DNA of 64,000 nucleotides from Niallia circulans NBRC 13626 (GTDB taxonomy: Bacteria > Bacillota > Bacilli > Bacillales > Cytobacillaceae): contig NZ_BCVE01000016.1 of NCBI RefSeq assembly GCF_001591585.1, positions 41,214 to 105,213 on the forward strand. Direction: 5' to 3'. The translations under genes were made by a program, and so were the position numbers. The notes under the pieces were generated by a model, which searched no databases, was not told the DNA's origin, and saw nothing but the letters and a program-made list of their open reading frames with translations. This document shows positions 56,154-64,000 of this stretch, piece by piece. The stretch's first letter is position 1; each line of letters starts with the position of its first letter.

Positions 56154-58169
56154 TTATTTTGCTTTTGCGATAGATGATTTTACTTTTGCTACAACATTCT
56201 CAACAGTAAATCCATACTCTTGGAATAGTTTATCTGCTGGAGCAGATGCCCCGAAATGATCAATTGTAATATGCTCTCCTTTAGAACCGATGTATTCTCT
56301 CCAGCCTAGAGATGCACCAGCCTCAATTGCAACACGTGCTTGAACACTTTCTGGCAATACACTTTCTTTATATTCAGGAGATTGTTTTTCAAAACGATCC
56401 CAGCTTGGCATACTTACTACATTTACAGAAATTCCTTCTTCTGCTAAAGCTGCTTGTGCCTTGATTGCAAGAGATACTTCAGAACCAGATGCTAAGATTA
56501 AGGCCTGTGCAGCTTCTTTACCAGCTGCAACTGTATAAGCACCTTTTTTCACCCCTTCATATGCTTCTGCTTTTGTTAAATCTAATGTTGGTAAGTTTTG
56601 ACGAGTCAACACTAGGGCTGTTGGAGTATCTGTGCTTTCAATTGCCAGTTGCCATGCAGCAGCTGTTTCTTTGGCATCTGCTGGACGAATGATAGAAAGC
56701 CCTGGCATTGCACGTAAGGAAGCAAGTTGTTCAACAGGTTCATGTGTTGGACCATCTTCCCCAACTGCAATACTATCATGTGTAAATACATATGTTACTG
56801 GTAATTTCATTAATGCTGCTAAGCGGATTGCTGGGCGTAAATAATCAGAGAACACGAAGAATGTTGCGCCAAATACTTTTACTCCACCATGCAGTGCTAA
56901 TCCGTTTAATGCCGCACCCATTGCAAATTCACGTACACCAAACCAGATATTTCTGCCGGCATATCCATCGATGGCAAAGTTTTTCTCACTAGTCATTAAT
57001 GTTTTGTTCGAACCAGCAAGGTCTGCAGAACCACCGAAGAAAGCAGGAACCGCACTAGCAATTGCTTGAATTGTTTTACCAGAAGAATCTCTTGTCGCCA
57101 TAGAATCTCCAGCATTAAATTCAGGTAATTTTTCTTGTAAATCAGCAGGTAGTTCTCCTTTAATAGCTGTTTCTAATTGAGTAGCTAATTCTGGATATGC
57201 TGCTTTATAATTTTCATAAAGCTCATTCCAAGCTTTCTCTTTTTCTGCACCTTCTTGTGCTAATGCCGCATAATGCTCCGATACTTCTGCTGGAACGTGG
57301 AATGCTTCTTCATATGCCCAACCATATGTTTGTTTTGCTAATTGTGTTTCAGAAGCTCCAAGTGGTGCACCATGGGATGCAGATTTTCCGCCTTTATTCG
57401 GAGAACCATAGCCAATAACTGTTTTCACTTCAATTAATGTCGGTACATCTGATTTTTTCGCTTGAGCAATTGCCGCTTGAATTTCAGCTAAGTCATTGCC
57501 ATCTTCTACACGAATAACTTCCCATCCATATGCTTCAAAGCGCTTTTGAACACTTTCAGAGAAAGAGAGATTTAAATCACCATCTAAAGAAATATCATTG
57601 GAATCATATAATACTACTAGTCTTCCTAATTTTAAATGACCTGCAAGAGACGCTGCTTCTGCAGATACGCCTTCCATTAAATCACCATCACCGCAAATGC
57701 TGTACGTATAATGGTCAACAACTGGATAATTTTCTTTATTATAGGTTTCTGCAAGATGTCTTTCTGCCATTGCCATCCCAACAGCCATCGCAATACCTTG
57801 TCCTAATGGACCAGTAGTAGCTTCCACACCTGGTGTGTGTCCAAATTCTGGATGTCCTGGAGTTTTGCTTCCCCATTGACGGAAGTTCTTTAAGTCATCT
57901 ACAGTAACACCGTAATTGAAAAGGTGCAGCAAGCTATATAGAAGCATAGAACCATGTCCAGCTGATAAAACGAAACGGTCACGGTTGAACCAGTTAGGAT
58001 TAGCAGGATTATGATTCATTTCCTTAGCCCATAATGTATAAGCCATTGGCGCTGCCCCCATTGGCATTCCTGGGTGACCAGAATTAGATTTTTCAATTGC
58101 ATCAATGGATAAAGTACGGATTGTGTTAATAGCTAATTGTTCGATATCTGTTTTTACTTGATTACTCAT
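56154..58169 (-). CDS. tkt: Transketolase, copy 2 of the island
   Basis: The 671-residue transketolase is very close to copy 1 along its whole length. It has the same TPP motif [18 protein letters not shown] and SNDISLDG, and C-terminal differences are few (for example [21 protein letters not shown] versus [19 protein letters not shown]). The ATG at 58169 is preferred to the one 9 nt earlier because of spacing to AAGGA. It follows the second PFK-like gene by 75 bp, without the overlap seen in copy 1. It may be the ancestral or the duplicated copy; the data do not say. Confidence 0.95.
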   Translation of the reverse strand: MSNQVKTDIEQLAINTIRTLSIDAIEKSNSGHPGMPMGAAPMAYTLWAKEMNHNPANPNWFNRDRFVLSAGHGSMLLYSLLHLFNYGVTVDDLKNFRQWGSKTPGHPEFGHTPGVEATTGPLGQGIAMAVGMAMAERHLAETYNKENYPVVDHYTYSICGDGDLMEGVSAEAASLAGHLKLGRLVVLYDSNDISLDGDLNLSFSESVQKRFEAYGWEVIRVEDGNDLAEIQAAIAQAKKSDVPTLIEVKTVIGYGSPNKGGKSASHGAPLGASETQLAKQTYGWAYEEAFHVPAEVSEHYAALAQEGAEKEKAWNELYENYKAAYPELATQLETAIKGELPADLQEKLPEFNAGDSMATRDSSGKTIQAIASAVPAFFGGSADLAGSNKTLMTSEKNFAIDGYAGRNIWFGVREFAMGAALNGLALHGGVKVFGATFFVFSDYLRPAIRLAALMKLPVTYVFTHDSIAVGEDGPTHEPVEQLASLRAMPGLSIIRPADAKETAAAWQLAIESTDTPTALVLTRQNLPTLDLTKAEAYEGVKKGAYTVAAGKEAAQALILASGSEVSLAIKAQAALAEEGISVNVVSMPSWDRFEKQSPEYKESVLPESVQARVAIEAGASLGWREYIGSKGEHITIDHFGASAPADKLFQEYGFTVENVVAKVKSSIAKAK

Positions 58170-58244
58170 TTTCCTCATCCTTTTTTGATTTATTTAATGC
58201 TAACCCTAAATTAGTAAAAGAATTTATTCATTTTGGCTTAGCGT

Positions 58245-59105
58245 TTATTTAAATTGAATTCCATCCTTTTGAACGGTGAGTTCACCTGTTAAACAATTAT
58301 TTTTTATCCATCGCAAGATTTCATCCGCAAGTTCATTTGCAAGGATTCGATCGATGGCTGTTGGGTTTACTCCCATACATAGTGCTTCGTCAATTTCTGT
58401 ATATTTCCAATCTACCTCTAGCTTACTAATAACTGAATTTTCAATTACCTCTTGTAAAGCTTGGCTATATATTAGAACATTAGAAGTTTTAGTATATGTA
58501 TAGCTTTTCTTTATCGCATCACATAAAGTGGTAATTTCTTCTTCCTCGTAATCTACTGCTAAATAGTTACCATCCACCGCAAGAGAGATATCCTGCAGCA
58601 TATTAGTCGATGGGTTCCCCTCTATTGAAAAACCAAATAATCTTGGCTTATCATATTTAAGAGAATGAATGGTATCTTGCACCTTTAACACATTCTGAGT
58701 AATACTGTTAAGTGCGGTATCATATCCTAGAGTCCAATCATTTCCTTTAATATTATTGTAAATGGAAACTGGGACAAATAATGTACGCAGCGCTTCTTTA
58801 TCGGCTATAGAAGTCTGCCATATTTCTTTTGCCTGCGCATCTCCCAATACAACAGTCATATCCATCGGAGCAAGTGTTTGTTCCCATTGATTATTTACTG
58901 GTGCAGCGCTTACCTTTAAGATAGTATGGCTTAAGTATGGTGAATCACTCACTTCTTTTATCTCCGTATAATTGACTTCACCGGACCCTCTATCTATTTC
59001 CATTCCAAATAGTTGATGCTTAGAAGATAACTCCTCATATAATCGATGAAGAATTTGCTTTACTCCCGAAGGCAAACAACCTAAGACAATTACACCAACC
59101 TTCAA
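58245..59105 (-). CDS. Degenerate phosphofructokinase-like protein, copy 2
   Basis: The 286-residue protein is gap-free against copy 1 through its full length when started at the TTG at 59105 (GGGGG 7 nt upstream; GTG one codon earlier is possible). The same PFK residues are lost: GCLPSGVK for GGDAPGMN, LGDAQ for GGDGS, SIYNN for TIDND, EGNP for MGR, LCMGVN for HIQRGG. Identical blocks include [19 protein letters not shown] and [15 protein letters not shown], while surface segments differ. This pattern fits selection for a non-kinase function. Neighbours are rpiB2 upstream and tkt2 downstream. Confidence in PFK-fold ancestry is fair, in function nil. Confidence 0.75.
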   Translation of the reverse strand: MKVGVIVLGCLPSGVKQILHRLYEELSSKHQLFGMEIDRGSGEVNYTEIKEVSDSPYLSHTILKVSAAPVNNQWEQTLAPMDMTVVLGDAQAKEIWQTSIADKEALRTLFVPVSIYNNIKGNDWTLGYDTALNSITQNVLKVQDTIHSLKYDKPRLFGFSIEGNPSTNMLQDISLAVDGNYLAVDYEEEEITTLCDAIKKSYTYTKTSNVLIYSQALQEVIENSVISKLEVDWKYTEIDEALCMGVNPTAIDRILANELADEILRWIKNNCLTGELTVQKDGIQFK

Positions 59106-59345
59106 CACCTTACCCCCTAACCTTTACAAGCTATAAGTAACTAATAATATACAGAAAAAAAGTACATACTTTTTGAAGAAAAAGGACTAATTTTCCCTTT
59201 TCTTCTCCATCATATATTTTTCCAAAACCATTATAGCATACAACTTCCCAAGAATAAACCATACATATTTAGTATAACCTATTAATAGTACGTACAAGTT
59301 ATAATATGTTTCATTTAACAAATCCGAGGTTAATTTGTCCTACTA

Positions 59346-59792
59346 TTAACAATAATATGATTCTAATTCTTTAATTCCACTGATACGCTTTTCATGTCTG
59401 CCGCCTAGAAATTCTGCATTTAACCAGGTATCTACTATTAGACACGCTAATCCTTCCCCAGTCACTCTTTCTCCTAAACAAAGGATATTACTATCATTAT
59501 GCTCTCTTGTTGCCTTTGCTGAGAAGACATCACCAACAACCGCTGCACGAATTCCAGTGATTTTATTGGCAGCAATACTCATGCCTATTCCTGTTCCACA
59601 GCATAAAATACCTAGTTGGTTTTCACCATTCACAATTGATTCACCAACACTTTTTGCATAATCCGGAAAATCCACACTTTCTCTACTATAGCAACCAAAA
59701 TCTTCTACTTCCATCCCCGCATTATGAAGATGGGCTTTTACTGCTTCCTTTAACTGATATCCACCATGATCACTGGCTATTGCAATTTTCAT
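59346..59792 (-). CDS. rpiB: Ribose-5-phosphate isomerase B, copy 2
   Basis: The 148-residue RpiB has ASDHGGYQLKEAV, catalytic cysteine in LGILCCGTGIGMSIAANK, and LGGRHEKRISG near the C-terminus. It is gap-free against copy 1. The ATG follows AAAGGA. It is the first gene of the upstream module; 240 bp lie between it and the PFK-like gene, containing no hairpin strong enough to call. With rpiA at 30 kb it makes three ribose-phosphate isomerases in the window. Confidence 0.92.
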   Translation of the reverse strand: MKIAIASDHGGYQLKEAVKAHLHNAGMEVEDFGCYSRESVDFPDYAKSVGESIVNGENQLGILCCGTGIGMSIAANKITGIRAAVVGDVFSAKATREHNDSNILCLGERVTGEGLACLIVDTWLNAEFLGGRHEKRISGIKELESYYC

Positions 59793-59856
59793 AAACTCAT
59801 CCTTTCTAGATAAGATGGTTCTATTTCAGATGTATTCTAACATAAAAACTACTATT

Positions 59857-59870
59857 TGTATTCGGTTGCA
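59857..59870. promoter_or_regulatory. cre-like site upstream of rpiB2
   Basis: TGTATTCGGTTGCA has two mismatches to the CcpA consensus but shares TGTATNCG with the two other cre-like boxes in the island. It lies 65 bp before the rpiB2 start. The rest of the 330-bp gap to 60122 holds one terminator hairpin and no gene. Confidence 0.5.
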
Positions 59871-60004
59871 TGTGAAAACTTTATTAATTTTCAGCCACAA
59901 ACTAATGGGAATAAGATCTATACCTAAACAATTCCCAGATCATATAGAAATTTGTGTGATAACATACTTTAGTCCAACCCAATGTATTTAGTAATATTTA
60001 AAAA

Positions 60005-60049
60005 CAAACAAAGAACGATGAATTTTAAAATTCTCTCGTTCTTTGTTTG
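60005..60049 (-). terminator. Terminator after the DUF3923-like gene
   Basis: CAAACAAAGAACGA (60005-60018) pairs with TCGTTCTTTGTTTG (60036-60049), with an inner GAATTTT/AAAATTC; the minus strand continues TTTTTAAAT. Confidence 0.88.
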
Positions 60050-60122
60050 GATGTTTTCTTGTGAACTAAATATATTAGTTTACAAGAAAGCATTACAGTT
60101 ATTTATTCATAGGATAGCTGAA

Positions 60123-60338
60123 CTAGGAATGTCTTGTTCTTTTACGAATAAAATAAAACCAGATTAATTGGACTATAAGGATAAATACAAATGGAACAGC
60201 CAAAATTATAAATGTAATAATTCTGATTTCAGGAGTTTGCACAGCCCCCGATCCATCTATTTGCCTTGTTGCGATGATAATCGATAGTATTGAAAAAACG
60301 ACTACCCAAAAAACATTTGCAATCCACCAGAGTTTCAC
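60123..60338 (-). CDS. Small DUF3923-like membrane protein
   Basis: The 71-residue protein has two membrane helices (about 4-22 and 40-63) joined by a loop TRQIDGSGAVQTPEIRIITF that is conserved in the DUF3923 family of small Firmicute membrane proteins, and a basic tail RKRTRHS. The start lies behind a GAAAAAAGG site. The function of the family is unknown. It is monocistronic with a clear terminator. Confidence 0.65.
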   Translation of the reverse strand: MKLWWIANVFWVVVFSILSIIIATRQIDGSGAVQTPEIRIITFIILAVPFVFILIVQLIWFYFIRKRTRHS

Positions 60339-60530
60339 CTTTTTTCTCCTTCCTTCATTACTATTTTCTGCACAAATTGTATTACGGTAATTCGAGAGAA
60401 AGGTTACATTTTTTTTAGATTCCCACCATGATTTTAGAATATAAGTAATTGATATAATGACTTATTAGCTGTTATTATACTAATTTGGTTGCGAATTTAT
60501 TTGTATGCTTAATCAGATGTTTTTAAAAAT

Positions 60531-60887
60531 GTCTTGGACAAAACAAAATATATAATGAATAAGACGAACAATCTCTAATTTAGTGGTGAAACCAATTCGT
60601 TCCATTACACTACAGACACTCCATTTTTAAAGATTATTTGTTTTTCAGCAAACTAAAATTACTAGGAAAAAACAGAGCAGCCTGAATACACTTAGACTCC
60701 TATGGGAGCTGCGAGAAAGTCCAAGACCCCGCAGGAACGTAGTGACGAGGAGGCTTGGCGCTCGCCCCATGGAAAGCGAAGTGTATTCAGGCTGCGGGTG
60801 ATTACCTCAAACCTTCTTTCTTAAATTTAATTAACCCCCGAACAATTATACGAATATTTTTTAGTGTGTACGTATAATTGTTCGGGG
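60531..60887. repeat. Dispersed repeat element, copy 1 (complete, with palindromic core)
   Basis: The left end TGGACAAAACAAAATATA and the right end GGAAAGCGAAG...CTGCGGGTGATT...CGAACAATTAT recur in diverged form at 63561-63993. The core is a structure of 119 bp: GCAGCCTGAATACACTT (60677-60693) is the exact complement of AAGTGTATTCAGGCTGC (60779-60795), and between them is a GC-rich block (GACCCCGCAGGAACG, GTGACGAGGAGG) unlike its AT-rich surroundings. A further 17-bp stem CCCCGAACAATTATACG / CGTATAATTGTTCGGGG closes the right side (60836-60887). The remainder of the 60339-60969 gap shows no gene. Confidence 0.85.
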
Positions 60888-60969
60888 CTATATTTGATTG
60901 AAATACTTATGTCCCACCCTTTTGTACTACTTCTATTTGTTTCTTTTCAGAAATGGGATTAACACTCCA

Positions 60970-61809
60970 TTAAAAATCGAAATTATCTGGGTCAGGACCA
61001 ACTCGTTGATCCAAATTTAAGGCATCAATTTGTTCCATTTCGTCTTTTGATAATATGAAATCAAAAACATTTCCATTTTCGATAATACGGTGCTCTTTAA
61101 CGGATTTAGGAATCGTAATAATACCATTTTGCAAGTCCCAACGAATAATTACTTGTGCAACAGATTTCTGATGTCTTGCAGCTATTTCCACTAATTCCGG
61201 CTGATCGAATAATTGTCCTTGCATTAACGGAGACCATGCTTCCACTTGTATTCCTTTCTCTTGGCAATATGCTATTAACTCTTTTTGTGTAAGCCTTGGA
61301 TGCAATTCGATTTGATTAATCATTGGTTTCACTTCCGCATCTTTCATCAAGTCTTCTAAATGATGGATTTGAAAATTACTTACTCCAATTGCTTTAACCC
61401 TGCCTTGTTTATATAGTGTTTCTAAAGCTCTCCATGCGTCTTTATATTTTCCTTCTTTTGGCCAGTGAATAAGATATAAATCTAAATAATCGAGTCCGAG
61501 CTTTTCTAAACTTACTTCATATGCCTTTATTGTTTCTTCATATCCTAAATCGTCTGTCCATACTTTTGAAGTAATAAATAAATCATCTCTTGTAATGCCT
61601 GCTTCTTTCATGCCTTTCTTTATTCCTTCGCCAACCCCTGCTTCATTAGCATAAATAGCCGCTGTATCAATACTACGGTAGCCATTCTTAATTGCAGAGC
61701 TTACAGCATCCACAAGCACTTGCCCTTCCTCCACTTTAAATACACCTAATCCTAGCCAAGGCATTTTGATTCCGTTTGTTAGTTGAACTGTATCTTGTAA
61801 GTTTTTCAT
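60970..61809 (-). CDS. ytbE: Aldo/keto reductase (YtbE-like)
   Basis: A 279-residue AKR5-type reductase with catalytic residues Asp in SIDTAAIY, Tyr in AAIYANEAG, Lys in TSKVW and His in LIHWP, and the NADPH-binding C-terminus IPKSVKEHRIIENGNVFDF. B. subtilis YtbE and YvgN reduce methylglyoxal and other aldehydes. The ATG at 61809 overlaps the stop of the MFS gene (ATGA) and has AAAGGAG upstream; longer frames into the MFS gene are rejected. The order ytcD, ytbD, ytbE is as in B. subtilis. Confidence 0.92.
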   Translation of the reverse strand: MKNLQDTVQLTNGIKMPWLGLGVFKVEEGQVLVDAVSSAIKNGYRSIDTAAIYANEAGVGEGIKKGMKEAGITRDDLFITSKVWTDDLGYEETIKAYEVSLEKLGLDYLDLYLIHWPKEGKYKDAWRALETLYKQGRVKAIGVSNFQIHHLEDLMKDAEVKPMINQIELHPRLTQKELIAYCQEKGIQVEAWSPLMQGQLFDQPELVEIAARHQKSVAQVIIRWDLQNGIITIPKSVKEHRIIENGNVFDFILSKDEMEQIDALNLDQRVGPDPDNFDF

Positions 61810-63002
61810 CGTGAAATAACTCCTTTTTTCAATGAATTTTTTTCTAAAATTAAGCTGAAACCAGTTAGGAGAATAGCGGCAATAACCATGATTCCGCCTA
61901 CCCACGAAGTATGGATAAGCCCTAGTGAATTGGTCACTATCCCTCCCAAGTAAGAACCGATTGCTATTCCTGCGTTAAAAGCTGCAATATTTACAGCAGA
62001 GGCTACATCTACTGCACTTGGTACATAACGTTCTGCGAGCATTACTACATAAACTTGCAGCCCCGGAACATTCATGAATGCTAATAAGCCCATAAAAAGT
62101 ATACTTATTAAGCCAATTACCTTAAATGGAAGGGTAAAGGACAAAACAAATAGGATAATAGCTTGGATAATAAACATAAAAAATAATGCCCGAAGCGGGT
62201 TTTTGTTGGATAGCTTGCCGCCAATCATATTACCTATGGCAATTGCTACACCATACAATAGTAAAATTCCTGCAACTGTATTTTGCTGAAAGCCAGTTAC
62301 TTCATGCAGTAATGGAGAAAGATACGTGAAAACCACAAATGTTCCTCCATAGCCTAATGCTGTAATTAAAAAAAGCATTAATAGTCGTGGATTTGTAACT
62401 AACTGCAACTGATCTTTAAAGGTTGCACGGCCACCTTTCGATAAGTTATTTGGCACAAGTAAACTATTGGCGATAAACGCAATGATTCCAATAATAACAA
62501 TGGTGATAAATGCTAATCTCCAGCCAAAGTGCTGACCGATAAATGTCCCAAAGGGAACACCTGTTACAGTGGCAACCGTTAATCCGGAGAACATGATAGA
62601 GATAGCACTTGCTCTTTTTTCTTTCGCTACTAAATCTGCTGCAATCGTGGAACCAATCGACATAAATATACCGTGAGCAAAAGCTGATACAATACGTGCA
62701 ATCAGTAAAATAGTGATATTAGGAGCAAATGCAGCCATACTATTACCAATAATAAAAACAATCATGATCCCCAATAATAAAGATTTACGTGAAATATTAG
62801 AGGTAATAGCTGTCAAAACAGGTGCTCCAAATGTAACGCCTAGTGCATAAATAGAAACAGTTAATCCTGCCGTTGTAATCCCTACCCGAAAGTCATCGGC
62901 AATCAAAGGTAATAATCCAACGCTTATGAATTCAGTAGTACCAATAGCAAAAGCACTAACAGCCAAGGCTATTAACGCAAAAGTATTCATATTTTGCTTC
63001 AA
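61806..63002 (-). CDS. ytbD: MFS transporter (YtbD-like, DHA1 family)
   Basis: The 398-residue transporter has 12 membrane helices. The DHA1/AraJ-type signature FAIGTTEFISVGLLPLIADD in TM1 and the motif A-like segment FGAPVLTAITSNISRKSLL are visible. The start is a TTG (63002) behind GAGGAGG; an ATG four codons later is possible. It is cotranscribed with the aldo/keto reductase gene and divergent from the HxlR gene. An electrophile- or drug-export role is inferred from this context only. Confidence 0.9.
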   Translation of the reverse strand: MKQNMNTFALIALAVSAFAIGTTEFISVGLLPLIADDFRVGITTAGLTVSIYALGVTFGAPVLTAITSNISRKSLLLGIMIVFIIGNSMAAFAPNITILLIARIVSAFAHGIFMSIGSTIAADLVAKEKRASAISIMFSGLTVATVTGVPFGTFIGQHFGWRLAFITIVIIGIIAFIANSLLVPNNLSKGGRATFKDQLQLVTNPRLLMLFLITALGYGGTFVVFTYLSPLLHEVTGFQQNTVAGILLLYGVAIAIGNMIGGKLSNKNPLRALFFMFIIQAIILFVLSFTLPFKVIGLISILFMGLLAFMNVPGLQVYVVMLAERYVPSAVDVASAVNIAAFNAGIAIGSYLGGIVTNSLGLIHTSWVGGIMVIAAILLTGFSLILEKNSLKKGVISR

Positions 63003-63104
63003 CTTCCTTTTCCTCCTCTTACATATATCTAACCACTAGTGGTATTTTTTGTAGTTTTGCATTTTAACCGGCAAGTGTTATTATGAATCATATAAGATAA
63101 ATAG

Positions 63105-63120
63105 AAAAGTACGTACTTTT
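63105..63120. promoter_or_regulatory. HxlR-type operator in the ytbD-ytcD divergent region
   Basis: AAAAGTACGTACTTTT is a perfect 16-bp palindrome midway between the divergent genes. A second inverted pair, AGGAAC (63130) and GTTCCT (63161), brackets the ytcD side. HxlR/YodB-type regulators bind TACT/AGTA dyads, so it is the probable autoregulatory operator. Confidence 0.6.
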
Positions 63121-63185
63121 TTGTAATGTAGGAACCTAAAGGTAATATAGGTACAAAAAAGTTCCTATAAAAAATGGAGGGTATT

Positions 63186-63548
63186 ATGGAAAATAAAAAA
63201 TATAATATTTCAGTTGAAGCAACTTTGGAAGTAATCGGCGGTAAATGGAAGTGTGTAATTTTGTGCCACTTAACACATGGCAAAAAAAGAACAAGTGAAT
63301 TAAAACGCTTAATGCCAAATATTACGCAAAAAATGCTTACACAGCAATTAAGGGAATTGGAAGAAGACGGTGTTATCAATCGTATAATCTATCAACAAAT
63401 ACCACCAAAAGTAGAATATGAATTAAGTGACTATGGAAAAAGTTTAGAGCCCATTTTAAATGCTCTTTGTGAATGGGGAGATACTCATATCACAAAAATA
63501 TACGGAGATAAGAACTTAATGCTGGAAGATAGTGTGTTAAATAAATAA
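63186..63548 (+). CDS. ytcD: HxlR-family regulator (YtcD-like)
   Basis: A 120-residue winged-helix regulator with the HxlR core LEVIGGKWKCVILCHLTHGKKR and NITQKMLTQQLRELEEDGVINR (in pieces MLTQQLRELEEDG). A cysteine at the position of the redox-sensing Cys of YodB is absent at Cys6, but Cys residues occur in KWKCVILCHL and ALCEWG. The ATG at 63186 follows GGAGGG; an ATG 12 nt earlier overlaps that site. It is divergent from ytbD-ytbE and probably represses them until an electrophile or oxidant is sensed. Confidence 0.88.
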   Translation: MENKKYNISVEATLEVIGGKWKCVILCHLTHGKKRTSELKRLMPNITQKMLTQQLRELEEDGVINRIIYQQIPPKVEYELSDYGKSLEPILNALCEWGDTHITKIYGDKNLMLEDSVLNK

Positions 63549-63560
63549 AACATTATTGAG

Positions 63561-63993
63561 ACTGTGGACAAAACAAAATATAAAATGAGTAAAAATGAAC
63601 ATCCTCTAACTTAGTAGGAAAACCATTTTTTCCATTGCGCTGCAATCACTCTATGCGCCGGATAGCAAGTTTTAGAACGCAGTATCTTTAGGTATTTCTT
63701 TATTATTTTGGTCAGCATGAGGGGGTTTTGCACTTTTTCTTCTGGGAGCGGGCACAGAGCACATTCCTCTGTTACTTCTTCCTTTTATCTATGTAAAATA
63801 CTTACTTCTTTCAAATTTTCTTCTTTCCTCTTTATTATGAACCTACTTTTTCATCATGCACAATGCAGTGATAAAGAAGTTCAAGTGCAGCCCCATGGAA
63901 AGCGAAGCATATTCAGCCTGCGGGTGATTTCCACAACTCTTCTTTCTTTAAATTAAATAACCCGAACAATTATCCGAAAAACCTAATAGTATC
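63561..63993. repeat. Dispersed repeat element, copy 2 (diverged middle)
   Basis: GTGGACAAAACAAAATATAA at 63564 and the later CCCCATGGAAAGCGAAG (63891), CAGCCTGCGGGTGATTT and CCCGAACAATTAT (63960) match the outer parts of copy 1 in the same order. The palindromic left arm and GC-rich block are replaced by about 200 bp of unrelated AT-rich sequence, so the core can no longer fold. No gene is seen between ytcD and the window end. Confidence 0.75.
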
Positions 63994-64000
63994 TTAAGGT

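Noticed and set aside
56465..57817. Series of plus-strand Leu/His-rich frames opposite tkt2 (and likewise 45370-46931 opposite tkt1)
   Set aside because: They are mirror frames of the conserved transketolase genes, recur in both copies because the genes are alike, and have no ribosome sites.
59982..60167. 61-codon plus-strand frame near the DUF3923-like gene
   Set aside because: It spans the terminator hairpin and overlaps the end of the better supported gene on the other strand.
63708..63956. 82-codon plus-strand frame near the window end
   Set aside because: It lies inside the diverged repeat copy, lacks a ribosome site and has no recognisable features.
1..64000. tRNA or rRNA genes
   Set aside because: No rRNA stretches or clover-leaf sequences with TTCGA-type arms and CCA ends were recognised by eye; a tRNAscan run would settle this.

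Overview
The window comes from a low-GC, spore-former-type Firmicute, most likely Bacillaceae (Bacillus/Niallia-like; the genus is an inference). The reasons are AGGAGG-type ribosome sites, frequent TTG/GTG starts, a proline T-box leader, a LexA (Cheo) box, Rex, cre and TnrA-like operators, and the B. subtilis-like blocks hprK-yvlD-yvlB-uvrA-uvrB-csbA, cydABDC, minJ and ytcD/ytbD/ytbE. No rRNA, tRNA, CRISPR array, transposase or prophage was recognised. About 46 genes are called.

Layout. 0-9 kb (minus strand): the 5' end of hprK, yvlD, yvlB, the excision-repair pair uvrA/uvrB with a distant LexA box, csbA and an RsbR-like stressosome protein. 9-20 kb: an HD-GYP protein, the fermentative adhE under a cluster of Rex operators, a TetR/MMPL efflux pair with a twin operator, a SigV/RsiV-like ECF sigma and anti-sigma pair with its own ECF promoter, a Mn-type cation efflux gene and a TraX-like membrane protein. 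20-30 kb: a short-type prolyl-tRNA synthetase behind a T-box, the purine/allantoate genes pucG, pucF, pucR and pucJ interrupted by a 52-bp tandem repeat, and a malic enzyme. 30-38 kb: rpiA, a small remnant of a DUF1657/DUF421 locus, a ZIP transporter, an exported flavoprotein reductase with a Rex box, a MaoC hydratase, and a MerR regulator facing a zinc alcohol dehydrogenase. 38-45 kb: cytochrome bd oxidase with its ABC exporter, then minJ.

45-60 kb holds the most interesting region, a pentitol-type PTS catabolic island read entirely on the minus strand. In the direction of transcription it runs rpiB2, a PFK-like gene, tkt2 | PRD regulator, EIIA, EIIB, EIIB, EIIC, two zinc polyol dehydrogenases | rpiB1, a PFK-like gene, tkt1. 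The three-gene module rpiB / PFK-like / transketolase is present twice, flanking the transporter. The PFK-like proteins are clear phosphofructokinase relatives, but both have lost the catalytic and nucleotide-binding motifs while sharing new, strongly conserved ones. Each of the three units starts behind a cre-like box. The inferred flow is: PTS imports and phosphorylates a pentitol, the dehydrogenases oxidise it to a ketopentose phosphate, and RpiB and transketolase feed the pentose phosphate pathway. The PFK-like protein has no known role there.

60-64 kb: a small DUF3923-like membrane protein, the ytbE/ytbD operon with its divergent HxlR regulator, and two diverged copies of a dispersed repeat, one on each side of that cluster.

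Redox control is a theme. Rex-type boxes lie in front of adhE and the fumarate-reductase-like lipoprotein, and together with cytochrome bd and two fermentative alcohol dehydrogenases they suggest a facultative anaerobe.
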